Source: Bradyrhizobium sp. NDS-1
Lineage (GTDB): Bacteria > Pseudomonadota > Alphaproteobacteria > Rhizobiales > Xanthobacteraceae
Assembly: GCF_032918005.1 (NCBI RefSeq)
Contig: NZ_CP136628.1
Coordinates: 4,263,501-4,327,500 of the forward strand
DNA length: 64,000 nucleotides
Direction: 5' to 3'
The notes under the pieces are model-generated. The model made no database searches. It was not told the origin of the DNA and saw only the letters and a list, made by a program, of their open reading frames with translations. The translations under genes and the position numbers were made by a program. This document shows positions 16,875 through 25,187 of the stretch, piece by piece (position 1 is the stretch's first letter; the number at the start of each line of letters is the position of its first letter).

Positions 16875-18764
16875 ATGGCTCATCTCGAGGCCGAGGTGAT
16901 CGAAGTGGCGGGCGAGGCGACTGTTCAGTCCCCTCGCCGACCTTCGTTGCTAGCATCGCTCGAGCGCGTTCTCGGTCTGATCGTCGAAATTCCGACGGCC
17001 GCCCTCGTCGTCGCCGAGATCGTGATCCTGTTTGCCGGCGTGGTGGCGCGCTACGGTCTGCACCGGCCGCTGATATGGTCGGACGAGCTGGCCTCGATCC
17101 TGTTCCTGTGGCTTGCCATGCTGGGCGCGGCGGTTGCGTTCCGCCGCTCCGAGCACATGCGCATGACGGCCATCGTGGCCAGCGCAAGGCCGGCGATGCG
17201 GGCCTATCTCGATCTGGTCGCGACCGCAGCGGCGCTGGCATTCCTGGCGCTGATCGTCTGGCCGTCCGGCGATTATGCCTATGAGGAAAGCTACATCACC
17301 ACGCCCGCGCTGCAGATCTCCAATATGTGGCGCGCTGCCGCGCTGCCGGCCGGCATCGGCCTGATGGCGGCCTTTGCCTTGCTGCGGCTGCTGCGCGCGG
17401 CCGATTACCGGATGGTCGCGGCTGCCGTGCTGTCGGTCACCGTCCTCATCGGCCTGTTCTGGCTGGCGGAGCCGTTGCTGCGGCCGCTCGGCAATCTCAA
17501 CCTCGTCATCTTCTTCGTCGGCGTCGCCGGCTTCTGCGTCTTCGCCGGCGTTCCCATTGCGTTCGGCTTTGGTCTTGCCATCTTCGGCTATCTGGCGCTG
17601 ACCACGCACACACCTGTGATGGTGCTGGTCGGGCGGATGGACGAGGGCATGAGCCATCTCATCCTGCTCTCCGTGCCGCTGTTCGTGTTCCTGGGGCTCC
17701 TGATCGAGATGACCGGCATGGCACGCGCCATGGTGGCGTTCCTGGCGAGCCTGCTCGGACATGTCCGCGGCGGGCTGCATTATGTGCTGGTCGGCGCCAT
17801 GTACCTGGTCTCCGGCATCTCCGGCGCAAAGGCTGCCGACATGGCGGCTGTCGCGCCCGTGCTGTTCCCGGAGATGAAACAGCGTGGCGCCAAGCCCGGC
17901 GATCTCGTCGCGCTTCTGGCAGCGACGGGAGCCCAGACCGAGACCATTCCGCCGAGCCTGGTGCTGATCACGATCGGCTCGGTGACAGGCGTTTCGATCG
18001 CGGCGCTGTTCACCGGCGGCCTGCTCCCTGGCGTCGTGCTCGCGATCACGCTCTGCATGCTGGTGTGGTGGCGCTATCGCCATGAGGACATGAGCCACGT
18101 GCGCCGCGCCACGGGGGGTGAGATCGGCAAGACCTTCATCGTCGCCCTGCCCGCGCTCGCACTGCCCTTCGTGATCCGCTACGCCGTGGTCGAGGGCATC
18201 GCGACCGCGACCGAGGTCTCCACCATCGGCATCGTCTATGGCGCTCTCGTCGGCCTCCTCGTCTACCGCCGGTTCGACTGGTCGCGGCTGTTTCCGATGC
18301 TGGTCGAAACTGCGGCGCTGTCGGGTGCGATCCTCCTCATCATCGGCACGGCGACCGGCATGGCCTGGGGCCTGACGCAATCCGGCTTCTCGCGCTCGCT
18401 GGCCGCGGCCATGACCGGATTGCCCGGGGGAGCGGCGACCTTCATCGCCGTCTCGATCCTGGCCTTCGTCATCCTCGGCAGCGTGCTGGAGGGCATCCCG
18501 GCGATCGTGCTGTTCGGGCCGCTGCTGTTCCCGATCGCCCGCGCTGTCGGCGTGCACGAGGTGCACTATGCCATGGTGATCATTCTGGCGATGGGTATCG
18601 GGCTATTCGCCCCGCCGTTCGGTGTCGGCTATTATGCCGCCTGCGCCATCGGACGCGTCGATCCGGCCGAAGGCATCAGGCCGATTTGGGGCTATCTGTT
18701 GGCGTTGCTGGTGGGATTGATCATCGTTGCGATCTTCCCCTGGATCTCGATCGGATTCCTTTGA
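16875..18764 (+). CDS. dctQM: TRAP transporter fused permease (DctQ-DctM)
   Basis: A 629-residue single-chain TRAP permease. Residues about 30-200 form the DctQ half (SDELASILFLWLAMLGAAVAFRRSEHMRM), and residues about 205-629 the DctM half (LLSVPLFVFLGLLIEMTGMARAMVAF, SGISGAKAADMAAVAPVLFPEM, GLFAPPFGVGYYAACAIGRV). Fusion of the two subunits is known in the family. It lies 15 bp after its binding protein and 23 bp before the acyl-CoA synthetase. Confidence 0.92.
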   Translation: MAHLEAEVIEVAGEATVQSPRRPSLLASLERVLGLIVEIPTAALVVAEIVILFAGVVARYGLHRPLIWSDELASILFLWLAMLGAAVAFRRSEHMRMTAIVASARPAMRAYLDLVATAAALAFLALIVWPSGDYAYEESYITTPALQISNMWRAAALPAGIGLMAAFALLRLLRAADYRMVAAAVLSVTVLIGLFWLAEPLLRPLGNLNLVIFFVGVAGFCVFAGVPIAFGFGLAIFGYLALTTHTPVMVLVGRMDEGMSHLILLSVPLFVFLGLLIEMTGMARAMVAFLASLLGHVRGGLHYVLVGAMYLVSGISGAKAADMAAVAPVLFPEMKQRGAKPGDLVALLAATGAQTETIPPSLVLITIGSVTGVSIAALFTGGLLPGVVLAITLCMLVWWRYRHEDMSHVRRATGGEIGKTFIVALPALALPFVIRYAVVEGIATATEVSTIGIVYGALVGLLVYRRFDWSRLFPMLVETAALSGAILLIIGTATGMAWGLTQSGFSRSLAAAMTGLPGGAATFIAVSILAFVILGSVLEGIPAIVLFGPLLFPIARAVGVHEVHYAMVIILAMGIGLFAPPFGVGYYAACAIGRVDPAEGIRPIWGYLLALLVGLIIVAIFPWISIGFL

Positions 18765-18787
18765 GGCGCGGTTTAAGGAGGGTGTCG

Positions 18788-20437
18788 ATGAGTGAGCGGC
18801 AGAACCAGTACAATATCGGCCTCGACAAGACCCCCGCCAACTACGTGCCGTTGAGCCCGCTGAGCTTCCTGGCGCGTAGCGCCGCGGTCTATCCCGATCA
18901 CGTCAGCACGGTCTATGAAGGCTGCAGCTTCACATGGGCGCAGACCCATGAGCGCTGCAAGCGCTTTGCGTCCTGGCTCGCCAGCAAAGGCATCGGCGTC
19001 GGCGACACCGTGGCGGCGATGCTGCCGAACATCCCGGCGATGAACGAGGCGCATTTCGCCGTGCCCATGACGGGCGCCGTGCTCAACGCCCTCAACATCC
19101 GTCTCGATGCACCTTCGATCGGATTTCAGCTCGAGCATGGCGGCGCCAGGATCATCCTGGTCGATCCGGAATTCTCGGGCGTCATCACCGACGCGCTGGC
19201 GCAGATGAAGGGGCCCAAGCCGCTCGTCGTCGACGTCGACGACGCATCGTTCAAGGGCGGCAAGCGCATCGGCGAGATCGAGTACGAGGCAGCCGTCGCC
19301 CAGGGCGATCCAGGCTTCGCGGCGATCACGCCGGGCGACGAATGGGACGCGATCGCGCTGAGCTACACCTCGGGCACGACAGGCAATCCCAAGGGCGTCG
19401 TGACCCATCATCGCGGCGCCTATCTCAACGCCGTCAGCAATATCCTCGCCGGCAATCTCGGCCAGCATCCGGTCTATCTCTGGACGCTGCCCATGTTTCA
19501 CTGCAACGGCTGGTGCTTCCCCTGGACCATCGCAGCCTCAGCCGGCATCAACGTCTGCCTGCGCAAGGTCGAGCCAACCAGGATCTTCGAGCTGATCAGG
19601 CAGCACGGCGTCACCCACATGTGCGGCGCGCCGATCGTCTACAACACGCTGATCAATGCTCCGGATGCGCCCAAAGGCAGTACGGCGCGCCGCGTTGTCG
19701 GCCTGATCGCGGGCGCAGCGCCGCCGGTCGCGGTGCTCGAAGGCGCCGAAAGCATCGGCATCAAGCTCACCCACGTCTACGGCCTGACCGAGGTCTACGG
19801 CCCCGCCTCCGTCTGTGCCGAGCAGCCCGGCTGGGACGAGCTTCCCGCGCCCGAGCGCGCGCGCATGAAGCGCCGGCAGGGCGTGCCCTACCCGCTCCAG
19901 GAAGCCGTCACCGTCATCAATCCGCAGACCATGCAAGAGGTGCCGCGTGACGGCGAGACCATCGGCGAGGTCATGTTCCGCGGCAACATCGTGATGAAGG
20001 GGTATCTCAAGAACGAGAAGGCGACCAAGGAAGCCTTCGAAGGCGGCTGGTTTCACACCGGCGATCTCGGCGTGCTCGACGAGCACGGCTACGTCATCAT
20101 CAAGGACCGATCCAAGGACATCATCATTTCCGGCGGCGAGAACATCTCCTCGGTCGAGGTCGAGGACATCCTCTACAAGCACCCGGCGGTGCTGTTCGCC
20201 GCCGTGGTCGCAAAGCCCGATCCGAAATGGGGCGAAGTGCCCTGCGCCTTCGTCGAGCTGAAGGACGGCGCCAGCGCCAGCGAAGCCGATATCATCGCGT
20301 TCTGCCGCAGCCACATGTCGGGCTTCAAAACGCCGAAGGCGATCGTGTTCGGGCCCATCCCGAAGACGTCCACGGGCAAGATCCAGAAATTCCTGCTGCG
20401 CAACGAGGTGGGATCAGTGAACGCGATCTCGACCTGA
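18788..20437 (+). CDS. Acyl-CoA synthetase (AMP-forming)
   Basis: A 549-residue adenylate-forming ligase that activates a carboxylic acid to its CoA thioester through an acyl-AMP. The P-loop motif LSYTSGTTGNPKGVV, the A5 motif HVYGLTEVYGPA, the A7/A8 region WFHTGDLGVLDEHGYVIIKDRSKDIII and the A10 lysine in PKTSTGKIQKF are intact. The start at 18788 follows AAGGAGG by 7 nt. Sitting between two TRAP importers, it probably activates the acid they bring in. The sequence resembles medium-chain or generic acyl-CoA ligases; chain length cannot be deduced. Confidence 0.92.
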   Translation: MSERQNQYNIGLDKTPANYVPLSPLSFLARSAAVYPDHVSTVYEGCSFTWAQTHERCKRFASWLASKGIGVGDTVAAMLPNIPAMNEAHFAVPMTGAVLNALNIRLDAPSIGFQLEHGGARIILVDPEFSGVITDALAQMKGPKPLVVDVDDASFKGGKRIGEIEYEAAVAQGDPGFAAITPGDEWDAIALSYTSGTTGNPKGVVTHHRGAYLNAVSNILAGNLGQHPVYLWTLPMFHCNGWCFPWTIAASAGINVCLRKVEPTRIFELIRQHGVTHMCGAPIVYNTLINAPDAPKGSTARRVVGLIAGAAPPVAVLEGAESIGIKLTHVYGLTEVYGPASVCAEQPGWDELPAPERARMKRRQGVPYPLQEAVTVINPQTMQEVPRDGETIGEVMFRGNIVMKGYLKNEKATKEAFEGGWFHTGDLGVLDEHGYVIIKDRSKDIIISGGENISSVEVEDILYKHPAVLFAAVVAKPDPKWGEVPCAFVELKDGASASEADIIAFCRSHMSGFKTPKAIVFGPIPKTSTGKIQKFLLRNEVGSVNAIST

Positions 20438-20454
20438 GCGCGCTGCAAAGGATG

Positions 20455-20487
20455 GTCCGCCCGCACACCAGAAGGCGGCGGGCGGAC
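20455..20487. terminator. Hairpin between convergent acyl-CoA synthetase and dctP genes
   Basis: GTCCGCCCGC (20455-20464) pairs perfectly with GCGGGCGGAC (20478-20487) over 10 bp. It lies in the 60-bp gap between two converging genes, so it can stop transcription from both sides. There is no long T run on either strand. Confidence 0.55.
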
Positions 20488-20497
20488 GGCATCGTCC

Positions 20498-21475
20498 TCA
20501 CATCTTCTTGTAGGCGTCGACTATGGCCTGACCGTCGGCCCCTGCCTTCTTGAGCCAGTCGGCCGTGAGCTGTTCGCCGATCTTCTGGAAGCCGGCCTTG
20601 AGTGCGGCGCTCGGCGGCTCGACATTCATGCCCTTGGCCTTGAGTTGATCGAGGTACCAGGTGCTCTTGTCCTGCCATGCCTTCCAGCCGCGGGTCTCCG
20701 CCGTTGCCGCCGCCTTGAGGATGGCCTCCTGGGTCGGCTTGTCGAGCGCGTCGAACGCGGCCTTGTTGACGAAGGTGTAGTTCTTCGGAATCCACGCCTG
20801 CACGTCGTAGAAGTACTTCAACGACTCCCAGGCCTTGGAGTCGTAGCCCGTGCCGCCAGACGACATGAAGGAATTCACCACGCCGGTCGCGAGCGCCTGC
20901 GGTAGCTCCGCAGCCTGGATCGTGACCGACTGCGCGCCGACCAGCTCGCCGATACGCGCGGTTCCGACATTGTAGGCGCGCCACTTCAGGCCCTTCATGT
21001 CTTCGATCGAGGCGAGCGGCTTGTTGACGTAGACGCCTTGCGGCGCCCACGGCACGACGAACAGCAGCTTGAGACCCTGTGCATCGAGCTTCTTGGCAAT
21101 CGCGGGCTTGGAGGCCTGGTACAGCTTCGTCGCGTCCGGGAAGCTGGTCGCGAGGAACGGCACGACGTCGATGCCGAACAGCGGATCCTCGTTCTCGTGG
21201 ATCGAGAGCAGCACCTCGCCCATCTGCGCCTGCCCGGTCACCACCGCGCGTTTGATGTCCGGAGCCTTGAACAGCGAGGCTCCGGGATGAACCGTGATCA
21301 ATAGCTTGCCGGACGTGGCGGCATCGACGTCCTTGGCGAAGGCAACCAGGTTTTCGGAGTGCGGATTATCTGCTGGATAGGCTGCCGGCAGATTCCACTT
21401 GGTCTGGGCCAAAGCGGGTGTCGCAGCTGCCATGGCGCCAGCGATCAATGCTGCGCGATATAAACGAGACATCAT
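20498..21475 (-). CDS. dctP: TRAP transporter substrate-binding protein (DctP type)
   Basis: A 325-residue binding protein with a Sec signal (MMSRLYRAALIAGAMAAATPALAQ). Mature motifs include WNLPAAYPADNPHSENLVAFAKDV, MKGLKWRAYNVGTARIGELV and the TIQAAELPQALATGVVNSFMSSGGTG block, which is a DctP variant. The first of two tandem ATGs (21475) has GGAG 7 nt upstream. It is the last gene of a minus-strand dctQ-dctM-dctP operon, with the binding protein distal. Confidence 0.9.
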   Translation of the reverse strand: MMSRLYRAALIAGAMAAATPALAQTKWNLPAAYPADNPHSENLVAFAKDVDAATSGKLLITVHPGASLFKAPDIKRAVVTGQAQMGEVLLSIHENEDPLFGIDVVPFLATSFPDATKLYQASKPAIAKKLDAQGLKLLFVVPWAPQGVYVNKPLASIEDMKGLKWRAYNVGTARIGELVGAQSVTIQAAELPQALATGVVNSFMSSGGTGYDSKAWESLKYFYDVQAWIPKNYTFVNKAAFDALDKPTQEAILKAAATAETRGWKAWQDKSTWYLDQLKAKGMNVEPPSAALKAGFQKIGEQLTADWLKKAGADGQAIVDAYKKM

Positions 21476-21513
21476 CGGACTTCTCCTCACTGTATTCTGA
21501 AAACCGGGTACGA

Positions 21514-22827
21514 TCAGTCTGGGAAAGCGAGCTTCGGCAGGAACATCACGATTTGCGGGTACTCCGTGATGATGAACACGGAGACGAGCAGCAGGACGAA
21601 GAACGGAAACGCTGCCCGCGCGACGGTGAAGGTGTCGCGCCCGCTCATGTTCTGTAGCACAAACAGATTGAATCCGACCGGCGGCGTGATCTGGGCCATC
21701 TCGACGTGAATGATGAGGTAGACGCCGAACCAGACCAGATCGAGACCGGCCTGCCTGACCATCGGCAGTACGATGACCGCAGTCAGAACGATCATTGAGA
21801 TGCCGTCGATCAAGCAGCCGAGGATAATGTACATGACGCTCAGATACAGCGCGAGCATGCCCGGCGTGAGCTGCTGCCCCTCGACCCAGGTGGCGAGCGC
21901 GGCCGGAATGCCCGTATAGGCCATCGCGGCCGTGGTGTAGGCCGCGCCCGCCAGGATCAGCATGATCATGCAGGTCAGGCGCGTCGCGCTCATGATGCTC
22001 TCGAGGAAGTTCTTGCGCGTCAGCGTGCCGCTCCACCACGCCAGCAGCAGCGCGCCTGAGACGCCCCATGCGGCGCATTCGGTGGCGGTCGCGAAGCCCA
22101 GCACGAGCGAGAGGAAGACCGCCAGGATCAGCAGCAGGCAGGGCGCAAGCTTCGACGACTCGCGCAGCTTCTGCCGGAACGGCATCGGCGGATCGCGCGG
22201 CGGAACCTTCTTCGGGTTGAGCAGCGACCAGATGATGATGTAGCCCGAATAGAGCGCGATGACGAGCAATCCCGGCAGGAAACCGGCGAGAAACACTTGA
22301 AGCACGGAGACGTTCGCCGTGACCGCATACACCACCATCGGGATCGAGGGCGGAATCAACAGGCCGAGCGTGCCGGAGCCCGCGAGCGATCCGAGGCTCA
22401 GCTCCTTGTCATAGCCTCGCTTGTCGAGTTCCGGCAGCGCGATCTTGCCGATCGTCGCGCAGGTCGCGGCCGACGAGCCCGACACCGCTGCAAAGATGCC
22501 GCAGCCGATCACGTTCACATGCGTGAGCCGCCCCGGCAACCACTGCACCCAGGGCGACAGGCCGCGGAACATCTCCTCCGACAATTTGGTGCGGAACAGA
22601 ATCTCGCCCATCCAGATGAACAGCGGCAGCGCGGCCAGCGTCCACGACGAGCTGGCGCTCCAGGTGGTTGTGGCGAGCACCGAGCCGAGCGGCAGGCTCG
22701 TCGTCAGCGCCATCGCCACGAAGCCGACCAGCCCGAGCGAGACCGCAATCCAGACGCCGCTTCCGAGCAGCAGGATCATGACGCCGAGCAGGATGAACGA
22801 CAGCTCGATCATGCCGAGATTGGCCAT
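21514..22827 (-). CDS. dctM: TRAP transporter large permease (DctM)
   Basis: A 437-residue multi-helix permease. Signatures include AALPLFIWMGEILFRTKLSEEMF, GCGIFAAVSGSSAATCATIGKIALPEL and MAQITPPVGFNLFVLQNMSG. The ATG at 22827 has GGAGG 6 nt upstream; a TTG two codons earlier overlaps the dctQ stop but has no spacer to that ribosome site. It is translationally close-coupled to dctQ. Confidence 0.92.
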   Translation of the reverse strand: MANLGMIELSFILLGVMILLLGSGVWIAVSLGLVGFVAMALTTSLPLGSVLATTTWSASSSWTLAALPLFIWMGEILFRTKLSEEMFRGLSPWVQWLPGRLTHVNVIGCGIFAAVSGSSAATCATIGKIALPELDKRGYDKELSLGSLAGSGTLGLLIPPSIPMVVYAVTANVSVLQVFLAGFLPGLLVIALYSGYIIIWSLLNPKKVPPRDPPMPFRQKLRESSKLAPCLLLILAVFLSLVLGFATATECAAWGVSGALLLAWWSGTLTRKNFLESIMSATRLTCMIMLILAGAAYTTAAMAYTGIPAALATWVEGQQLTPGMLALYLSVMYIILGCLIDGISMIVLTAVIVLPMVRQAGLDLVWFGVYLIIHVEMAQITPPVGFNLFVLQNMSGRDTFTVARAAFPFFVLLLVSVFIITEYPQIVMFLPKLAFPD

Positions 22828-22829
22828 GG

Positions 22830-23411
22830 TCAACCTCCGCCGCCCTGCGAGATGCGCTCGATGAATTCGTCAGGCGTCTCGTCCGGCGAGCCCTTCTCGT
22901 AGCTCGGCCGGTCGCCGCCGACGACCCTCACCATTTCATCGATCATCGCAATCGAAAGGATCGCAAGCCCGCCGGCGAAGCCGAGCTGCGGAATCCAGAG
23001 CGGAAGTGCGACGACTCCCTGCGCAACGTCGTTGAACCGCCAGGAATCGTACGTCATCTGCACCGCATGACGCGTGAAATAGAGGATGAAGGCGGTGGCA
23101 ATGCCGAGCGCAACGATCTCGGCGATCTGCTTGGTCCGCCCATGCAGATGCTCCAGCAGCAGGCCGACGCGGATCATCTCTCCGCGCTTGAAGGTGTGAG
23201 CGAGGCCGAGGAACGCCATCGCGGCCATGCACCATGACGCGAAATCGTCGCCGGCGGGAATGTTGATCGCAAATTGGCGCCCGACCGACATGGCCATCAT
23301 GATTGCAAAGATGGCAACCAGGAAGACGCCCGCGGCGTAGCCGGCGCCGAGATAAAGGAGATCAAGCGCGCGTCGCACGAATCCCCCGGTCGTTACGTCG
23401 TCCCCTGTCAC
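22830..23411 (-). CDS. dctQ: TRAP transporter small permease (DctQ)
   Basis: A four-helix DctQ protein of about 193 residues, recognisable from DDFASWCMAAMAFLGLAHTFKRGEMIRVGLL and the hydrophobic segments around it. The start is uncertain: GTG at 23411 gives normal length and has GGGG 5 nt upstream, whereas an ATG at 23486 would add 25 residues that do not look like protein. First gene of its operon. Confidence 0.85.
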   Translation of the reverse strand: MTGDDVTTGGFVRRALDLLYLGAGYAAGVFLVAIFAIMMAMSVGRQFAINIPAGDDFASWCMAAMAFLGLAHTFKRGEMIRVGLLLEHLHGRTKQIAEIVALGIATAFILYFTRHAVQMTYDSWRFNDVAQGVVALPLWIPQLGFAGGLAILSIAMIDEMVRVVGGDRPSYEKGSPDETPDEFIERISQGGGG

Positions 23412-23586
23412 ACCAACCCCATCATCGCACGAGGCTATCCCGGCCGGCCCGGCAATCAAGTATCGCCCGCCGCCGATCTGCCTCATCGTCCCTGGCTAAC
23501 GCCTGCCTTTCAGACGTTAGATCAACATGATGGAGCCGATGCAAGCAAGGACTATGCCTGGGAGCGGCGGAATTTCTACCGCAAGT

Positions 23587-24384
23587 TCAGCGCGTCTCCA
23601 GCCGCAGCCCGTCGAAAGCGGGCACGACGCCGGCGGGCAGCGATTGCCGGATCACCTCGTAATCCACGTCGGCGGTCATATTGGTGATGACCGCCCGCTT
23701 CGGCTTGAACCGTTCGATCCAGGACAACGCGTCGTTGATGCTGAAATGGCTGACATGACTGGTGTAGCGCAAGCCGTCGACGATCCAGAGGTCCAGATTT
23801 TCCAGTGCACCCCAGCTCTCGCGCGGGATGTCGTTGAGGTCGGGCGTGTAGGCCGCATCCCCGATGCGATAGCCGAGCGCGGGAATGTTGCCATGCTGGA
23901 CCAGAAAGGCGGTCATCGTTACGGCGCCCCCCTTTCCCAGGATGGTCTGGCTTTCGCCCGCTTCGATCGAATGCCGCGTCAGGATCGGCGGATAGTCGCT
24001 GCCCTCCGGCGAGATGAAGCAATAGGAGAACCGCGACAGGATGTCCTTAGCGGTCGACTGGTTGAAGTAGGTCGGAATACGACGGCGCATGTGCATCACG
24101 ACCGAGCGCAGATCGTCCATGCCGTGGGTCTGGTCGGCGTGCTCGTGCGTCAGGAACACCGCGTCGATGTGATCGACATTGGTCGAGAGCAATTGCTCGC
24201 GCAGGTCCGGCGAGGTGTCGATCACGATGCGCGTGGTGCCGTGCTCAGAGGTCCGTTCGACCAGCAGCGAGCAGCGGCGACGGCGGTTCTTGGGATTGTT
24301 GGGATCGCAGGCGCCCCAGCCGAGCGCCGGGCGCGGCACACCGGCGGAGGAGCCGCAGCCCAGGATCGTCAGCGTTAGCGTCAT
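23587..24384 (-). CDS. MBL-fold metallo-hydrolase (PhnP-like)
   Basis: A 265-residue metallo-beta-lactamase-fold hydrolase. The metal-binding HxHxDH motif is LTHEHADQTHGMDDLR; later ligands appear in FLVQHGNIPALGYRIGDAAYTPD and TSHVSHFSINDAL. The N-terminus LTILGCGSSAGVPRPALGWGACDP matches the group next to PhnP phosphodiesterases. It follows tatD by 13 bp, a conserved alphaproteobacterial arrangement after metG. The natural substrate is probably a phosphodiester, not established. Confidence 0.88.
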   Translation of the reverse strand: MTLTLTILGCGSSAGVPRPALGWGACDPNNPKNRRRRCSLLVERTSEHGTTRIVIDTSPDLREQLLSTNVDHIDAVFLTHEHADQTHGMDDLRSVVMHMRRRIPTYFNQSTAKDILSRFSYCFISPEGSDYPPILTRHSIEAGESQTILGKGGAVTMTAFLVQHGNIPALGYRIGDAAYTPDLNDIPRESWGALENLDLWIVDGLRYTSHVSHFSINDALSWIERFKPKRAVITNMTADVDYEVIRQSLPAGVVPAFDGLRLETR

Positions 24385-24397
24385 GCGGCGTCCGATT

Positions 24398-25174
24398 TCA
24401 AGCTTTCACCTTCGAGAACAGGCGGAAGAAGTTTTCGCTGGTCTGGCGCGAGATCTCGTCAAGCGAAACGCCGCGCGTCTCGGCCAGCACTTTGGCGACC
24501 TCGACGACATAAGCCGGTTCGTTCCGTTTGCCCCGGAACTTGCCCGGCGCAAGATAGGGCGAGTCGGTTTCGACCAGGATACGATCGGACGGCAGTTCGG
24601 CCGCGAGCGCACGCAAGGTCTCCGATTTCTTGAAGGTCAGGATTCCCGTGAAACCGATATAGAGCCCGAGCGACACCGCCTTCAGCGCCAGCTCGCGTCC
24701 GCCCGTGTAACAATGCAGCACGGCGCGAAACGGTCCCTTTGCCGCCTCGTCTTCCAGGATGCGCGCGCAGTCTTCGTCGGCTTCGCGGGTGTGGATCACC
24801 AGCGGCAGGCCGGTCGCGCGGGCGGCGGCGATGTGAGCGCGAAAGCCCCTCGCCTGCGCGTCGGGTGAGCCGTTGTCGTAGAAATAGTCTAGCCCGGCCT
24901 CGCCGAGCGCGACGACCTTGGGATGCTCCGTCAACGCAACCAGCTCGTCCGGAGCGATGCCGTCTTCCTCGTCCGCGTTGTGGGGATGGGTGCCGACCGA
25001 GCAATAGACGTCGTCGTAGCGTTCGGCGATCGCGAGCAAGCCCTTCAGTCGCCGCACCCGCGTCGAGATCGTGACCATGCGCCCGATGCCGGCCGCTCGC
25101 GCCCGCGACACGATCCCGTCGAGATCTTCCGCAAAGTCCGGAAAGTCCAGATGGCAGTGGCTGTCGACCAGCAT
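24398..25174 (-). CDS. tatD: TatD family metal-dependent hydrolase
   Basis: A 258-residue TIM-barrel deoxyribonuclease-type hydrolase. Metal ligands are all visible: DSHCHLDF (HxH), ALGEAGLDYFY (Glu), VIHTREADED and LHCYTGG (His), and ILVETDSPYLAP (Asp). TatD proteins are Mg2+-dependent 3'-5' DNases linked to DNA repair. It lies 13 bp downstream of metG and 13 bp upstream of the MBL hydrolase in one operon. Confidence 0.93.
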   Translation of the reverse strand: MLVDSHCHLDFPDFAEDLDGIVSRARAAGIGRMVTISTRVRRLKGLLAIAERYDDVYCSVGTHPHNADEEDGIAPDELVALTEHPKVVALGEAGLDYFYDNGSPDAQARGFRAHIAAARATGLPLVIHTREADEDCARILEDEAAKGPFRAVLHCYTGGRELALKAVSLGLYIGFTGILTFKKSETLRALAAELPSDRILVETDSPYLAPGKFRGKRNEPAYVVEVAKVLAETRGVSLDEISRQTSENFFRLFSKVKA

Positions 25175-25187
25175 CGCGCGAGCGCCT

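Noticed and set aside
20498..22078. Open frame of 526 codons for the minus-strand TRAP binding protein
   Set aside because: The first 200 codons overlap dctM out of frame; the true start at 21475 has a ribosome site and a signal peptide.
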